Shown: one piece after another, positions 51,655 to 60,297 of the stretch | How the letters are laid out: the number at the start of each line of letters is the position of its first letter | Position numbering within the stretch: the first letter of the stretch is position 1 | NCBI RefSeq assembly: GCF_001544795.2 | Contig: NZ_FCOI02000013.1 | Coordinates: 162,640 to 226,639 of the forward strand | Source of the DNA: Caballeronia temeraria | Lineage (GTDB): Bacteria; Pseudomonadota; Gammaproteobacteria; Burkholderiales; Burkholderiaceae | Direction: 5' to 3' | Length of the DNA: 64,000 bases | The notes under the pieces: model-generated | What the model saw: the letters and a program-made list of their open reading frames with translations, nothing else | Databases searched by the model: none | Told to the model about the DNA's origin: nothing | Position numbers and translations under genes: made by a program

Positions 51655-52176
51655 TCAGGACGGCTTGCCGTTGCGCATGTCGATGCCAGCCTGATGCGTC
51701 CCGACGACGCGTCCGATCAGATATCCGTCCGATGCGCACGCGTTGACGCGTTCCTTGCCGTCCCACTGGATCTTGTACTGATCGTCCTGGGAGTGGACCG
51801 CCGATGCGTCGAATTTGCGCTTCGCCTTGCCGCCGTTGCGCGCGTCCTCGCCGACGAGTCGGTTCCAGGTGAGCGCGTAGCCGTAGCGCACGCCGTCGGC
51901 GAAAGCGTCGTCGTCGCAGACTTGAGATGGTGGCGTCGTCTTTATCATCAGATGATAGCCATTCGCGGTGCCGACCATGATGCGCTGCTCGCCCGGCTGC
52001 GCCGAGGATGCGGGCGCCTTGGTCGCCGCGCGAATCGCCTGCGCGGTCGCCGATGCAGACGCCGCCGCGGCTGCGTCGGTGTCGGTCTGCTGCGGAAGCG
52101 GCGCGCATGCGCCGAGAAGCAGCGCCGCTGTCACCGTGAATGCCGTGCCGGCGCCTTGCGTTTTTATGAACGTCAT
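51655..52176 (-). CDS. Lipoprotein of unknown function
   Basis: The 173-aa protein has a lipoprotein signal (MTFIKTQGAGTAFTVTAALLLGAC), an Ala/Ser-rich linker, and a mature domain starting near GEQRIMVGTANGYHLMIKTTPPSQVCDDDAFADGVRYGYALTWNRLVGED, with cysteines in QVCDDD and NACASDG. No family is recognised. The ATG at 52176 is preferred to the GTG four codons upstream. Confidence 0.72.
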   Translation of the reverse strand: MTFIKTQGAGTAFTVTAALLLGACAPLPQQTDTDAAAAASASATAQAIRAATKAPASSAQPGEQRIMVGTANGYHLMIKTTPPSQVCDDDAFADGVRYGYALTWNRLVGEDARNGGKAKRKFDASAVHSQDDQYKIQWDGKERVNACASDGYLIGRVVGTHQAGIDMRNGKPS

Positions 52177-52333
52177 CCTGCGAATCACCTACGCTGACTC
52201 CATCTCAAATTAAATTCGGGCTCTACCTTACCATCCCGGGCTGCATTCCTCGGAACGATGAAAAAAACGCAGCGCGGATGCAACGACGCGGGCGCCCTTT
52301 CGGAGCGCCCGCGTCGAAGAGTACGAACGGAAG

Positions 52334-53029
52334 TCAGGAGGCCGACGACGTATTGCTCATCGGCATTTCGATGCCGCGCCGCGCCATTTCGACGATCAGA
52401 AACGTTCGCCGCGTGACGTGAAAGCGCGCGAGCAAGTCGCTCGAGTATTCCTTGGCGGTGTTTTCGCTGATGTTCATCTTGCGCGCGATCGCCTTGTTCG
52501 ACAGCCCTTGCAGCAGATAGCGCAGCGTCTCGGTGAGGCGCGGCGGCAGATCGAGCGATTCGACCGTCACGCCCGCATGCGGCGAAACGGGCTTTGGGCT
52601 GTGGCCGCCCTTGCCCAGCACGGTGTTCGGCAGATAGACGCGCCCGTTCAGGATCGTCTTCAGCGCTTCGCGAAACACGCCCGCGCCCTGCTCGCTGCCC
52701 TTCGAGATGAATCCGCACGCGCCGTTCTTGATGCATTCGAGCACGGTGTCGCGGTCGTCCTGCGCCGAAAGCATGATCGTCTGGACTTCGCGCTCTTCCT
52801 CGCGGATCCAGTTGAGCAGATCCATGCCGGTGTCCTGGCCGCGCAGGTGGTAATCGAGAAACATCAGATCGTAGGTATTGGCGGAAAGCTTGGCTTTCGC
52901 CTGCTCGAAGCCATCGGCTTCGTCGATTTCGAGCAATGGCTCGTTCGCCAGGATGAGGCTTTTCATGGCGCTCCTGGTGAGCCCTTCGTCCTCAACTAGC
53001 AACACAGTTTTGAAATAGCCATTTTCCAT
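52334..53029 (-). CDS. NarL/FixJ-family response regulator, orphan
   Basis: The 231-aa protein has a receiver domain (KTVLLVEDEGLTRSAMKSLI, phospho-acceptor Asp59 in DLMFLDYHLRG, Thr/Ser in IMLSAQDD, Lys in GFISKGSE) and a C-terminal LuxR-type HTH (LPPRLTETLRYLLQGLSNKAIARKMNISENTAKEYSSDLLARFHVTRR). No histidine kinase lies nearby. It is divergent from a degenerate receiver-domain gene, with a 195-bp promoter region between. Input and targets are unknown. Confidence 0.92.
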   Translation of the reverse strand: MENGYFKTVLLVEDEGLTRSAMKSLILANEPLLEIDEADGFEQAKAKLSANTYDLMFLDYHLRGQDTGMDLLNWIREEEREVQTIMLSAQDDRDTVLECIKNGACGFISKGSEQGAGVFREALKTILNGRVYLPNTVLGKGGHSPKPVSPHAGVTVESLDLPPRLTETLRYLLQGLSNKAIARKMNISENTAKEYSSDLLARFHVTRRTFLIVEMARRGIEMPMSNTSSAS

Positions 53030-53224
53030 TGCGACGCTCCGAGAACGTTTCCGATATTACGCGCGCCCTGCACGGATTCCACCCTCCTTTCGCAGGGATA
53101 CATTCGGCAGTCTCCCAAAATCCTCCGTCGTCCCCTCCCGTGCCGGGTTTAGCGATTGGCACGTCCGGTCGAAACTGGTCGCAGTCGAATCACCACGTAA
53201 CCCAAAACGAGAATGGAGGATGAG

Positions 53225-53677
53225 ATGTCAAGCCGTCTGGCCGCCAACGAAAGCGAATTCGCCTTGTGGCGTATCAAGCGAGCGCGCACCGGAGATGCAT
53301 CGCGCCGCGTGCTGATCGCCCACAAGGACAAGTCGATCGGCGATTCGCTCGCCGTGCAACTTCGGCTCAAAGGCTTGCAGGTCATCCTTTCGCAGGATCT
53401 GAAATCCGTGCGCGCGCTCGTCAATAGCTGGCAGCCGCACGCCCTTCTTCTCGATACGAGTCTCGACAACGAATCCGGCTACGTCTTTCTGCGCACGCTG
53501 CGCACGGACGGCGACGTGACCGGCCGCCTGCTCGTCGCGATGAGCAACGTCTGGCCGGCCGATCCCGTGCAAACGCTGAAGGACGCCGGTTTCGACGCCC
53601 ATTGCCGCCGGCCTTGCGCGACGTGGCGCATCGTCGATCTCGTTGAATCGTTCTTTTCGATGCCGCTCACGCGCTGA
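53225..53677 (+). CDS. Stand-alone degenerate receiver-domain protein
   Basis: The 150-aa protein looks like a CheY-type receiver: SRRVLIAHKDKSIGDSLAVQLRLKGLQVILSQDLKSVRALVNSWQPHALLLDTSLDNESGYVFLRTLRTDGDVTGRLLVAMSN. Asp77 is in the phospho-acceptor position. The acidic pair after the first strand is replaced by HKDKS, and the conserved Lys of the last strand seems to be Arg (HCRRPCATW), so phosphorylation may be altered. No output domain is present. The ATG at 53225 follows a tggagg site. Confidence 0.72.
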   Translation: MSSRLAANESEFALWRIKRARTGDASRRVLIAHKDKSIGDSLAVQLRLKGLQVILSQDLKSVRALVNSWQPHALLLDTSLDNESGYVFLRTLRTDGDVTGRLLVAMSNVWPADPVQTLKDAGFDAHCRRPCATWRIVDLVESFFSMPLTR

Positions 53678-53703
53678 TACGCACACCGGATGGAGGTGCC
53701 GCC

Positions 53704-53883
53704 ATGAACCGAGATGCTTGCCTCGTCGTCGGGAGTCCGTTGCCGGCGAATGCGTCGCGCGTTCCGGCGGGCGCACGCGCCTGTGTCGAGGCGCGCGTCA
53801 GGCGGCGTCGCCGTCGCGCCGGGCCAGGTTCGCGCCGGCTGCCATCACGAGCGACGCCGCTATTTCACTACCTGGCTCGATGA
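53704..53883 (+). CDS. Possible 59-aa reading frame, doubtful
   Basis: A good ggaggtgccgcc site precedes an ATG 27 bp after the receiver gene. The frame encodes MNRDACLVVGSPLPANASRV and then an Arg-rich stretch. Its second half lies antisense over the end of the aldose epimerase gene, and the composition there looks like a shadow. It could be a short real peptide or nothing. Confidence 0.2.
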   Translation: MNRDACLVVGSPLPANASRVPAGARACVEARVRRRRRRAGPGSRRLPSRATPLFHYLAR

Positions 53884-54733
53884 CCGCAACGCCGGTTCCT
53901 GACAAGCCGTTCGCCGCGAGGTTGAAGCCGTCGCTGACGTGCGACACCGGTTCGACGCATAGATACGCCGCGCCCGCCGGACAATGCACGACGACGTGGT
54001 TCAGCGGATCGTCGGCGGTCAGTTCGAGTGTGCGGCCGTCCGCGTAACGCAGCGTCGCGCGGCGGTCCCAGCCGCTCAGATAGCGCGTGTAGCCTTCCAC
54101 CTCGCGCTCGTGAAGAGGCACGGGCCGCTCGGGCGTCGGTTCGATCGCGATTTCCGCTTCGTGGCGCCAGTGCGTCGTCGTGTGGAGCTCGGCTTCCTGC
54201 GCGTCGAAGTAAGGATGAAAGCCGAAGCCGACGGGCATCGCGCTCGACGAGCGGTTCGCAATGCGCATCGACAGCCGCGCGCCCTGAGCGTTCGCCTCGA
54301 TCATTTGCACGGCCTCGAACGCCCACGGCCAGCCGTGCTCGCCCTCGCCGTGCACATAGCGCATGACGACGCAATCGGCCTCCTGAAGCTCGACGGTCCA
54401 CGGCGCAAACTGGCCGAAGCCGTGCAAGGCGTGCGTCATGCCGGGAAACGTCGCCAGCTCGACGACGGAACCGTCCGGTGCGGGAAAACGCGCATCGCGC
54501 ACGCGATTCGAAAACGGCACGAGCGGATAGCTGCCGCCCTTGGGCCACGCATCGCACGGCCAGCCGGCGAGCGTCACCGGCACGAGCCAGTCACGCAGTC
54601 CGCGCGCGTCCTGCGTGGCGAAGCGCGTGATGCGCCCGCCCGCCATCGGCGCGATTTCGATGACATGCGGCCCGCTGGAAATGCTCAGGCGCGGCTCTGC
54701 GTCCAACGCTACGACTTCACGGAATTTCGTCAC
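53798..54733 (-). CDS. Aldose 1-epimerase family protein (GalM-like)
   Basis: The 311-aa beta-sandwich protein has galactose-mutarotase landmarks: MAGGRITRFATQDARGLRDWL, GGSYPLVPFSNRVRDARF (Asn-Arg binding pair), HALHGFGQFAPWTV (catalytic His), PVGFGFHPYFDA (second His) and CVEPVSHVSDGFNL (catalytic Glu). It interconverts anomers of a sugar or sugar phosphate. The GTG at 54733 is chosen because the longer frame would translate through the terminator of the neighbouring ABC operon. It stands alone after that operon. Confidence 0.9.
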   Translation of the reverse strand: MTKFREVVALDAEPRLSISSGPHVIEIAPMAGGRITRFATQDARGLRDWLVPVTLAGWPCDAWPKGGSYPLVPFSNRVRDARFPAPDGSVVELATFPGMTHALHGFGQFAPWTVELQEADCVVMRYVHGEGEHGWPWAFEAVQMIEANAQGARLSMRIANRSSSAMPVGFGFHPYFDAQEAELHTTTHWRHEAEIAIEPTPERPVPLHEREVEGYTRYLSGWDRRATLRYADGRTLELTADDPLNHVVVHCPAGAAYLCVEPVSHVSDGFNLAANGLSGTGVAVIEPGSEIAASLVMAAGANLARRDGDAA

Positions 54734-54757
54734 TTTCTGTACTTCTATACGGAAAAA

Positions 54758-54777
54758 GCCCGCGCGGCGGCGCGGGC
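54758..54777 (-). terminator. Terminator of the ABC transporter operon
   Basis: An 8-bp stem (gcccgcgc/gcgcgggc) with loop ggcg is followed on the minus strand by TTTTT. It lies 5 bp past the last permease gene. Confidence 0.85.
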
Positions 54778-54782
54778 GCACA

Positions 54783-55691
54783 TCACTGTTTCTGTTCCTT
54801 CACGCGCGACACGAGCTGCGTCGGGCTCACGAACTGCAGCGCGATCAGCACCCAGATCATCGTGATGGCCATGTAGATCATCGCCATTGCGTCGATGGAC
54901 TGCGGCGCGCGCACGCCCGTCGAAAACACCGCGTAATACAGCGCGACGACGAGCGTCTGGGTCGTCGGCCCGGCGGTGAAGAACGTCAGCTCGAACATGC
55001 CGATGGTGCGCACCAGCACTAGCAGGCCAGCAGCCAGCATGCCCGGCACGAGCAGCGGCAGCAGTACGTAGCGGAAGTAGCGCAGCGTGTTCGCGCCGAA
55101 GATGCGCGCGGCCGATTCCAGATTCGGATCGATCTGCTCGATGAACGGCGTCATCACGAGAATGACGAACGGCAGCGCAGGCACCAGGTTCGCGAGGATC
55201 ACGCCGGTCAGCGTGCCCGCGAGATGGAACTTGTACATGACCGTCGCCATCGGGATGCCGTAGGTCACGGGCGGCACCATCAGCGGCAGCAGGAACACGA
55301 GCATCGCGAAGCGCTTACCGGGGAACTGCACGCGGGCGAGCGCGTAGGCCGCCGGCACGCCGAGCGCGATGGACAGCAGCACCACCGCGCCCACCACTTC
55401 GAGCGTCACGAGCAGCACGCTCGAAAGCTGAAAGTCGCTCCACGCCTGCGCATACCAGTGCAGCGTGAAGCCTTGCGGCAGCAGCGTGCCGAACCAGCGC
55501 GTCGCCACCGAATTCACGGCGACGGTCGCGATCAGCAGCAGCACGTTGACGAGGAAGAAGGCCATCGTCGTCCAGACGAAGAACTTCCACAATCTGTCGC
55601 GCAGGCTCGCTTGCTGTTTCATCGGTTTGCCGGGGCTTTGAGTCAGGGCGCCGGCCTGCCAGCCGGACGCCGCACGGTTATCGGTTGTCAT
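54783..55691 (-). CDS. ABC transporter permease (PotC/FbpB type), second
   Basis: The 302-aa membrane protein has about six helices after a 35-residue polar leader. The EAA-loop motif, which docks on the ATPase, is visible as ESAARIFGANTLRYFRYVLLPLLVPGM (about residues 205-231). Its start shares a base with the stop of the first permease (TAATG), showing translational coupling. It is the last gene of the solute-binding protein/ATPase/permease operon. The substrate is unknown; a small anionic or amine solute would fit this transporter class. Confidence 0.92.
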   Translation of the reverse strand: MTTDNRAASGWQAGALTQSPGKPMKQQASLRDRLWKFFVWTTMAFFLVNVLLLIATVAVNSVATRWFGTLLPQGFTLHWYAQAWSDFQLSSVLLVTLEVVGAVVLLSIALGVPAAYALARVQFPGKRFAMLVFLLPLMVPPVTYGIPMATVMYKFHLAGTLTGVILANLVPALPFVILVMTPFIEQIDPNLESAARIFGANTLRYFRYVLLPLLVPGMLAAGLLVLVRTIGMFELTFFTAGPTTQTLVVALYYAVFSTGVRAPQSIDAMAMIYMAITMIWVLIALQFVSPTQLVSRVKEQKQ

Positions 55692-56557
55692 TATCCCTTG
55701 CCTCCCGTCACCGGGCCCGTATAAAAGAAGCGTCGCGCGCCGAGCATGCCGCCGACGACGAGCAACTGCACGAAGCCCATCACGATCGCGATCGTCGATG
55801 CGAGCGCGTAGTCGTAGCTCTCGAACGCAGCCTCCGATGCGGCGATCGAGATCACGCGCGTCGGGCCGGCGGGAGCGCCGAGCAGCACCGCGGACGGAAA
55901 CACCGAAAACGCCTGCACGAACGAAAGACACGCGGTCATCGTAAGGCCGGGCAGCAAGAGCGGCAGATAGATCTGACGGAACTGCTGCCACGGACTTGCG
56001 CCGAGCGTCGCGGCGGCGCGCGCGAGCGTAGGATCGATGCCCGTCACGTACGACAGCGTCAGCAGAAACGCGAACGGAAATCCCGACACGATCAGCGAAA
56101 TCAGCACGCCCCAGTAGTTGTGCGTGAGCCGCACTTCGTCGCCATAGAGATGCAGCGCCTGCAACGCCTGCGGAAACCAGCCGTTCGGGCTGAAATAGGT
56201 CAGCATGCCGTCGGCGATCAGCACCGTGCCGAGCGTCACCGGCACGACGAGCAGCGTCGTCACGAACTTCTGCCACGGCGACGTGCGGCGCAGCGCGAAC
56301 GCCACCGGCACCGACACGCCCACGTTGATGATCGTCGCGGGCACGGCGAGCTTGAGCGTGACGATGATGGTCGGCCACATCGACGAGTCGGTAAAGAACG
56401 TGACGTAGTTCGTCCACATGCTGCCGCCGTTCATCGGATTGAACGACAGCATCAGCCCGTATGCGAACGGATAGATGAACAGCGCGAGAATGAAGATCAG
56501 CGCCGGCGCGACGAGCCAGCCCTTCGGATCGCGTTGCTGCGCGGGAAGCGCGATCAT
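55691..56557 (-). CDS. ABC transporter permease (PotB type), first
   Basis: The 288-aa protein has about six membrane helices. The cytoplasmic docking loop is ARAAATLGASPWQQFRQIYLPLLLPGL (about residues 185-211). It pairs with the second permease to form the membrane channel. Its ATG overlaps the ATPase gene stop (ATGA). Confidence 0.92.
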   Translation of the reverse strand: MIALPAQQRDPKGWLVAPALIFILALFIYPFAYGLMLSFNPMNGGSMWTNYVTFFTDSSMWPTIIVTLKLAVPATIINVGVSVPVAFALRRTSPWQKFVTTLLVVPVTLGTVLIADGMLTYFSPNGWFPQALQALHLYGDEVRLTHNYWGVLISLIVSGFPFAFLLTLSYVTGIDPTLARAAATLGASPWQQFRQIYLPLLLPGLTMTACLSFVQAFSVFPSAVLLGAPAGPTRVISIAASEAAFESYDYALASTIAIVMGFVQLLVVGGMLGARRFFYTGPVTGGKG

Positions 56558-57630
56558 TTTTCTTCTCCGTACACGAGCGTCTTAGAAGGCGCCACGCGCA
56601 GCGAAATGCGCTCGCCTTCGCTGCATTCGCCCGCGATGCGCGCCCATAGCTTGCCGAACGCCGTTTCGACGATGATGAGCGAATCGCGTCCGCCGTACTC
56701 GACGACTTCGACGTGCGCATCGAACGCGTTCTCGGCGCCGGGCGTCGTGCGCTCCATGTCCTCCGGACGCAAGGCGACCGAAACGCGCTTGGTGTCGAAA
56801 CCTTCCATCGGCGTGCCGAGCAGGCGCACGCCGTTCGCGTTCACCGCGACGCAATCGCCCTGCGTGCCTTCGAGCGTCGCCTGCACGACGTTGCGAAAGC
56901 CCATGAATCGCGCGACGTGCAGGTTTTTCGGCCGCGAATAGACTTCCTTCGGCGACGCCACCTGTTGCACGACGCCCTCCTTCATCACGACGATGCGATC
57001 GGCCATCGAGAGCGCTTCGTCCTGATCGTGCGTCACGTAGATCGTCGCGCGCTCCAGCTTGCCGTGGATGCGGCGAATTTCGGCGCGCATCTCGATGCGC
57101 AGCTTGGTGTCGAGGTTCGAAAGCGGCTCGTCCATCAAGACGAGCGGCGGTTCGATGACGATCGCCCGCGCAATCGCGACGCGCTGCTGCTGGCCGCCGG
57201 AAAGCTGGCCGGGCAGCTTGGCGTCGTGGCCGATCAGCTGCACGAGCTGCAAGGCGGCCTTCGCGCGCTTCGTCGCCTCGGCCTTCGATACGCCGCGCAT
57301 CTTCAGCCCGAAGCCCACGTTATCCAGCACCGACATGTGCGGAAAGAGCGCGTAGTTCTGAAACACCATGCCGAAGCCGCGCTTTTCGGGCGGCAGAACG
57401 TCGATACGTTTTTCATCGAGCCAGATGCCGCCGCCCGTCAATGGCTGCAATCCGGCGATGCAGTTCAGCGCGGTCGACTTGCCGCAGCCCGATGGCCCGA
57501 GCAGCGCGATGAATTCGCCGCGCTGGATGTTCAGATCGAGGCCCTTCAACGCCGCGAGCTGCTGCCCTTCCGCGTTGGTGAAGCTGCGCGACACCGAGTC
57601 GAGGCGCAACTGCTCAAAAGTGTGCTTCAT
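56554..57630 (-). CDS. ABC transporter ATP-binding protein (PotA/FbpC type)
   Basis: The 358-aa ATPase has Walker A GPSGCGKST (about residue 44), Q-loop VFQNYALFPH, signature LSGGQQQRVAIARA, Walker B LVLMDEPLSNLD and the H-loop IYVTHDQDEAL. A C-terminal TOBE domain (about residues 280-355) follows. It drives uptake of the ligand delivered by the solute-binding protein. The ATG at 57630 is preferred to the frame start at 57657, which would add nine residues. A 4-bp overlap couples it to the first permease. Confidence 0.95.
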   Translation of the reverse strand: MKHTFEQLRLDSVSRSFTNAEGQQLAALKGLDLNIQRGEFIALLGPSGCGKSTALNCIAGLQPLTGGGIWLDEKRIDVLPPEKRGFGMVFQNYALFPHMSVLDNVGFGLKMRGVSKAEATKRAKAALQLVQLIGHDAKLPGQLSGGQQQRVAIARAIVIEPPLVLMDEPLSNLDTKLRIEMRAEIRRIHGKLERATIYVTHDQDEALSMADRIVVMKEGVVQQVASPKEVYSRPKNLHVARFMGFRNVVQATLEGTQGDCVAVNANGVRLLGTPMEGFDTKRVSVALRPEDMERTTPGAENAFDAHVEVVEYGGRDSLIIVETAFGKLWARIAGECSEGERISLRVAPSKTLVYGEEK

Positions 57631-57713
57631 GACAATTTCCCGCGCTTTTTTGTACAAGCGGCGACGCTCCTCGCGAGGAACGTCGCCGTCTCATTACAGC
57701 GATACGTCGACTT

Positions 57714-58886
57714 TTACTTCGTCTTCGCCGCGCCGATCTCGCGGTCCCATTTCTGGAACGCCGCGACCATGGCCTGTGCGTTCAGCGGCAGCACGTGCGG
57801 ACGGTCGGCGAGCAGCTTCGCGTACTCCGGCCGGCCGAACTTCTGGATGACTTCCTGGCTCTTCGCGGGCGCCATCGACAGCGGCACGTCCTTCACCGCC
57901 GGACCGGGGTAGAAATAGCCGTCGTCATAGGTCAAGGCTTGCTGCGCCGGCTCGAGCATGAAGTTCATCAGCTTGTAGAGCACGTCGAGCTTTTCCTTCG
58001 GCACGCCCTTCGGGATCACCATGTAGTGCGCGTCGTTGACCCAGGTCATGTTGTCGAATGCGCCGATCTTGAATTCCGCCGGCACGATGCCGAGCGCGCG
58101 CGGGTTGATGTCCCAGCCAGTCACCGTGACGGTCATGTCGCGCGTGCCTTCACCCAGCTCCTTCATCACCGCCGACGTGCCACCCGGATAGTACGGGATG
58201 CAGTCGTTCAGTTGCTTGAGGAACGCCCAGGTCTTGTCCCAGCCGTTGATCGGGTCCATCGGGTCCTTGTCGCCGAGCACGTACGGCAGACCCATCAGGA
58301 ATGTGCGGCCCGGGCCGGAGTTCGCCGGACGCGCATAAATCAACTTGTTCGGATGCGCCTTGCACCACGCGAGCAGTTGATCCGGCGTCTTGGGGACGTC
58401 GGTGACCTTGGCCGGGTTGTACTCGAGCAGCGGTCCTGCCGGCATGTAGGTCACTTCGAGACCGTAGCCTTGCGCGATGTCCTGCATCTTGCGCGGACCG
58501 GGCGCGTATTTGTCGAGCACGCCGGGGAACGCCTTCGCGTTGTCGGGCAGCAGCTTTTCCCACAGGCCTTGCTGGATGCCGGCCGCCAGCGCGTCGGTGC
58601 CGGTCACGACGAGGTCGATGTCCGAGCGCCCCGCTGCCTGCATCGCCTTGATCTTGCCCGGCAGTTGCGGCGCGGGCGCGTTCGTGAACGTGATGCTGGA
58701 CACGAGGTCCGGGTATTTGGCCTTGAACGCCTCGAAGCCCTTTTGCGTCAGTTGCAGATTGCCTGCAACGTCGACGATGTTGATCGATACGGGATCGGCC
58801 GCGTAGGCCGCGCTCATGCCGAAAGCCGCGCTGACAGCGACGCACATCGCCGCCAGTTTCACTGACAGTCCTGCCTTGAAAGCCAT
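57714..58886 (-). CDS. Periplasmic solute-binding protein of the ABC transporter
   Basis: The 390-aa protein has a signal peptide (MAFKAGLSVKLAAMCVAVSAAFGMSAAYA) and a two-lobed binding fold: VSINIVDVAGNLQLTQKGFEAFKAKYPDLVSSITFTNAPAPQLPGKIKAMQAAGRSDIDLVVTGTDAL in lobe one, and PYVLGDKDPMDPINGWDKTWAFLKQLNDCIPYYPGGTSAVMKELGEGTRDM in lobe two. It delivers an unknown solute to the ATPase/permeases encoded 83 bp downstream. The DHDPS-like gene upstream suggests a substrate that yields a 2-oxo acid after cleavage. Confidence 0.93.
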   Translation of the reverse strand: MAFKAGLSVKLAAMCVAVSAAFGMSAAYAADPVSINIVDVAGNLQLTQKGFEAFKAKYPDLVSSITFTNAPAPQLPGKIKAMQAAGRSDIDLVVTGTDALAAGIQQGLWEKLLPDNAKAFPGVLDKYAPGPRKMQDIAQGYGLEVTYMPAGPLLEYNPAKVTDVPKTPDQLLAWCKAHPNKLIYARPANSGPGRTFLMGLPYVLGDKDPMDPINGWDKTWAFLKQLNDCIPYYPGGTSAVMKELGEGTRDMTVTVTGWDINPRALGIVPAEFKIGAFDNMTWVNDAHYMVIPKGVPKEKLDVLYKLMNFMLEPAQQALTYDDGYFYPGPAVKDVPLSMAPAKSQEVIQKFGRPEYAKLLADRPHVLPLNAQAMVAAFQKWDREIGAAKTK

Positions 58887-59242
58887 TTTGTCTCCTCACT
58901 TCTCTCGCAACCACGGTCGGGAAGAGGTCCGGTCATTGGGTCGACTTGGTGAATGTGTCGATTGTGTTGATCGCCGGCCTGTTTGTTTGTACTTCGTTCT
59001 GATCTTCGCGTGTCTTTAGGCGCGTGCGTCCTCGCTTGCGACTGGGATGCTGAAAAATAGCTAACGGGGTTATAGGATGTCAAGCAAATCCGGCCCGGCG
59101 CGGCTGTTACCGAAACAGTCCCAAAGCGCTTTTTCCTCTGCCGATAGCACTTTGCAAGCTTTCTCGGGATATACCCCGAGCGCGTGTTACCTCGGCGTTT
59201 AACCTGCATTTAACTGGGGTTTCCTGCAGGTTTCGCCCTCAG
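58887..59242. other. Intergenic region with the transporter promoter
   Basis: These 356 bp separate the aldolase gene from the solute-binding protein gene. The region holds a good sigma-70-type promoter (59054-59083) about 170 bp before the start codon. No reading frame with a ribosome site was found. Confidence 0.55.
59054..59083 (-). promoter_or_regulatory. Sigma-70-type promoter of the ABC operon
   Basis: On the minus strand TTGACA and TATTTT are separated by 18 bases. The predicted start near 59047 gives a leader of about 160 nt. Confidence 0.5.
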
Positions 59243-60166
59243 CTACGATTTGCGAAGCGATTCGTCGAACGCGAGTAACGCACGTGCTTCCCGTGCGATG
59301 GCGGGCAACGCGCCTTCAGGCGATGCGCTCAGTAGCGGCAGGATCGGTCCCATATCGGCGATGCCGGATAGCGTCACGGCATCGTGCAGCACGCGGATCA
59401 GCGAGATGTCGTCGCGAAGCGTCTCAAGCGGCAGAAAGCGCTCGTAGAGCGCGCCCGCGTCCTTCCCTGCTTTCGCGGCATGCAGCAACGCGGTCACGGC
59501 ATGCGGCGCGACGCATCCTGAACCCGTCGTCCACGATGCAAGCCCGAAGTCGCGCACGTGAATCAGCGCCGGGCGCTCGCCCATGCCCGACACGACTTTC
59601 GATGCCGGCACGCTTTGCAGCAATCGCCGCAGATAGTTGTCGTCGGCCGGATCGTTCTGCACGATCGCGTATTTCACGGCGAGCAGCGTGCCGTCATCGA
59701 CGAGTCCGGCGAGCGTGTCCACATCGACATAACTTTCGCTTTTGATATAGAGCGTGAACGGCATGCCGGCGATATCGGTGAGACGCCTGAGGCCGGTCGC
59801 GACGCCCTCGGCGGTCGTGAAGCCCGCGAGCGGCAGGATCATCGCAGCGCGGTAGTGGGTCTGAGCGAGAATCCGCGCCTGATCGAGCATCTTGCCGTAA
59901 TCCGGACCGACGGCGGGAATCACGCGCGTCCCCGGCGCTGCGAGCGCAGCCAACATGTCAAGCAAATCGCGAAATTCGCCCACCGCGACGTGGTACAGGT
60001 TTGCATTGCCGCCATAAAGCAACGTGCGCACCCCACCCGCTTCGATGTGCGCAATCAACTTTCGGTTTGCTTCGACATTCAGCGAATAGACCGCGCGACG
60101 CGCGAGAGGCGGCACCGCCACGACGGATTCGGACAACTCGCTGACAACGATGGGATCGGTATTCAT
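59243..60166 (-). CDS. Dihydrodipicolinate synthase (DapA) family aldolase/dehydratase
   Basis: The 307-aa TIM-barrel protein has the Schiff-base lysine in LLAVKYAIVQNDP (Lys165) and Tyr140 in FTLYIKSES, where DapA has YNVP. The first loop reads YGGNANLYHVAVGEF rather than the canonical GTTGE, so this is not lysine-pathway DapA. Members cleave or dehydrate 2-oxo acids such as keto-deoxy sugar acids or hydroxyproline-derived acids. The ATG at 60166 has a cgagg site. It lies between a GntR regulator and an ABC transporter, suggesting a catabolic unit. Confidence 0.88.
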   Translation of the reverse strand: MNTDPIVVSELSESVVAVPPLARRAVYSLNVEANRKLIAHIEAGGVRTLLYGGNANLYHVAVGEFRDLLDMLAALAAPGTRVIPAVGPDYGKMLDQARILAQTHYRAAMILPLAGFTTAEGVATGLRRLTDIAGMPFTLYIKSESYVDVDTLAGLVDDGTLLAVKYAIVQNDPADDNYLRRLLQSVPASKVVSGMGERPALIHVRDFGLASWTTGSGCVAPHAVTALLHAAKAGKDAGALYERFLPLETLRDDISLIRVLHDAVTLSGIADMGPILPLLSASPEGALPAIAREARALLAFDESLRKS

Positions 60167-60219
60167 GAGACCTCGCAGGATCGACGGACGGTGCGCCGAA
60201 GTTAGCAAGGCAGTTCTAA

Positions 60220-60232
60220 GTTGTCAAACAAC
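60220..60232. promoter_or_regulatory. Candidate GntR operator 1 (gttgt-caa-acaac)
   Basis: A palindrome with TTGT-N3-ACAA core lies 54 bp upstream of the aldolase start. A second site with the same core follows at 60271. Confidence 0.6.
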
Positions 60233-60270
60233 TTTGCCGTCCGTCTCCCGATTTAGCGTCGATTAGCCAA

Positions 60271-60285
60271 GGTTGTGTGACAACC
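60271..60285. promoter_or_regulatory. Candidate GntR operator 2 (ggttgt-gtg-acaacc)
   Basis: A palindrome with the same TTGT-N3-ACAA core and longer arms lies between the regulator stop and the first operator. Centre-to-centre distance to the first is 52 bp, about five helix turns. Confidence 0.6.
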
Positions 60286-60297
60286 GCCCAGACGCGG

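Noticed and set aside
53643..54047. 134-aa plus-strand frame near the receiver gene
   Set aside because: It starts inside the receiver gene and runs antisense over the epimerase gene with shadow-type composition.
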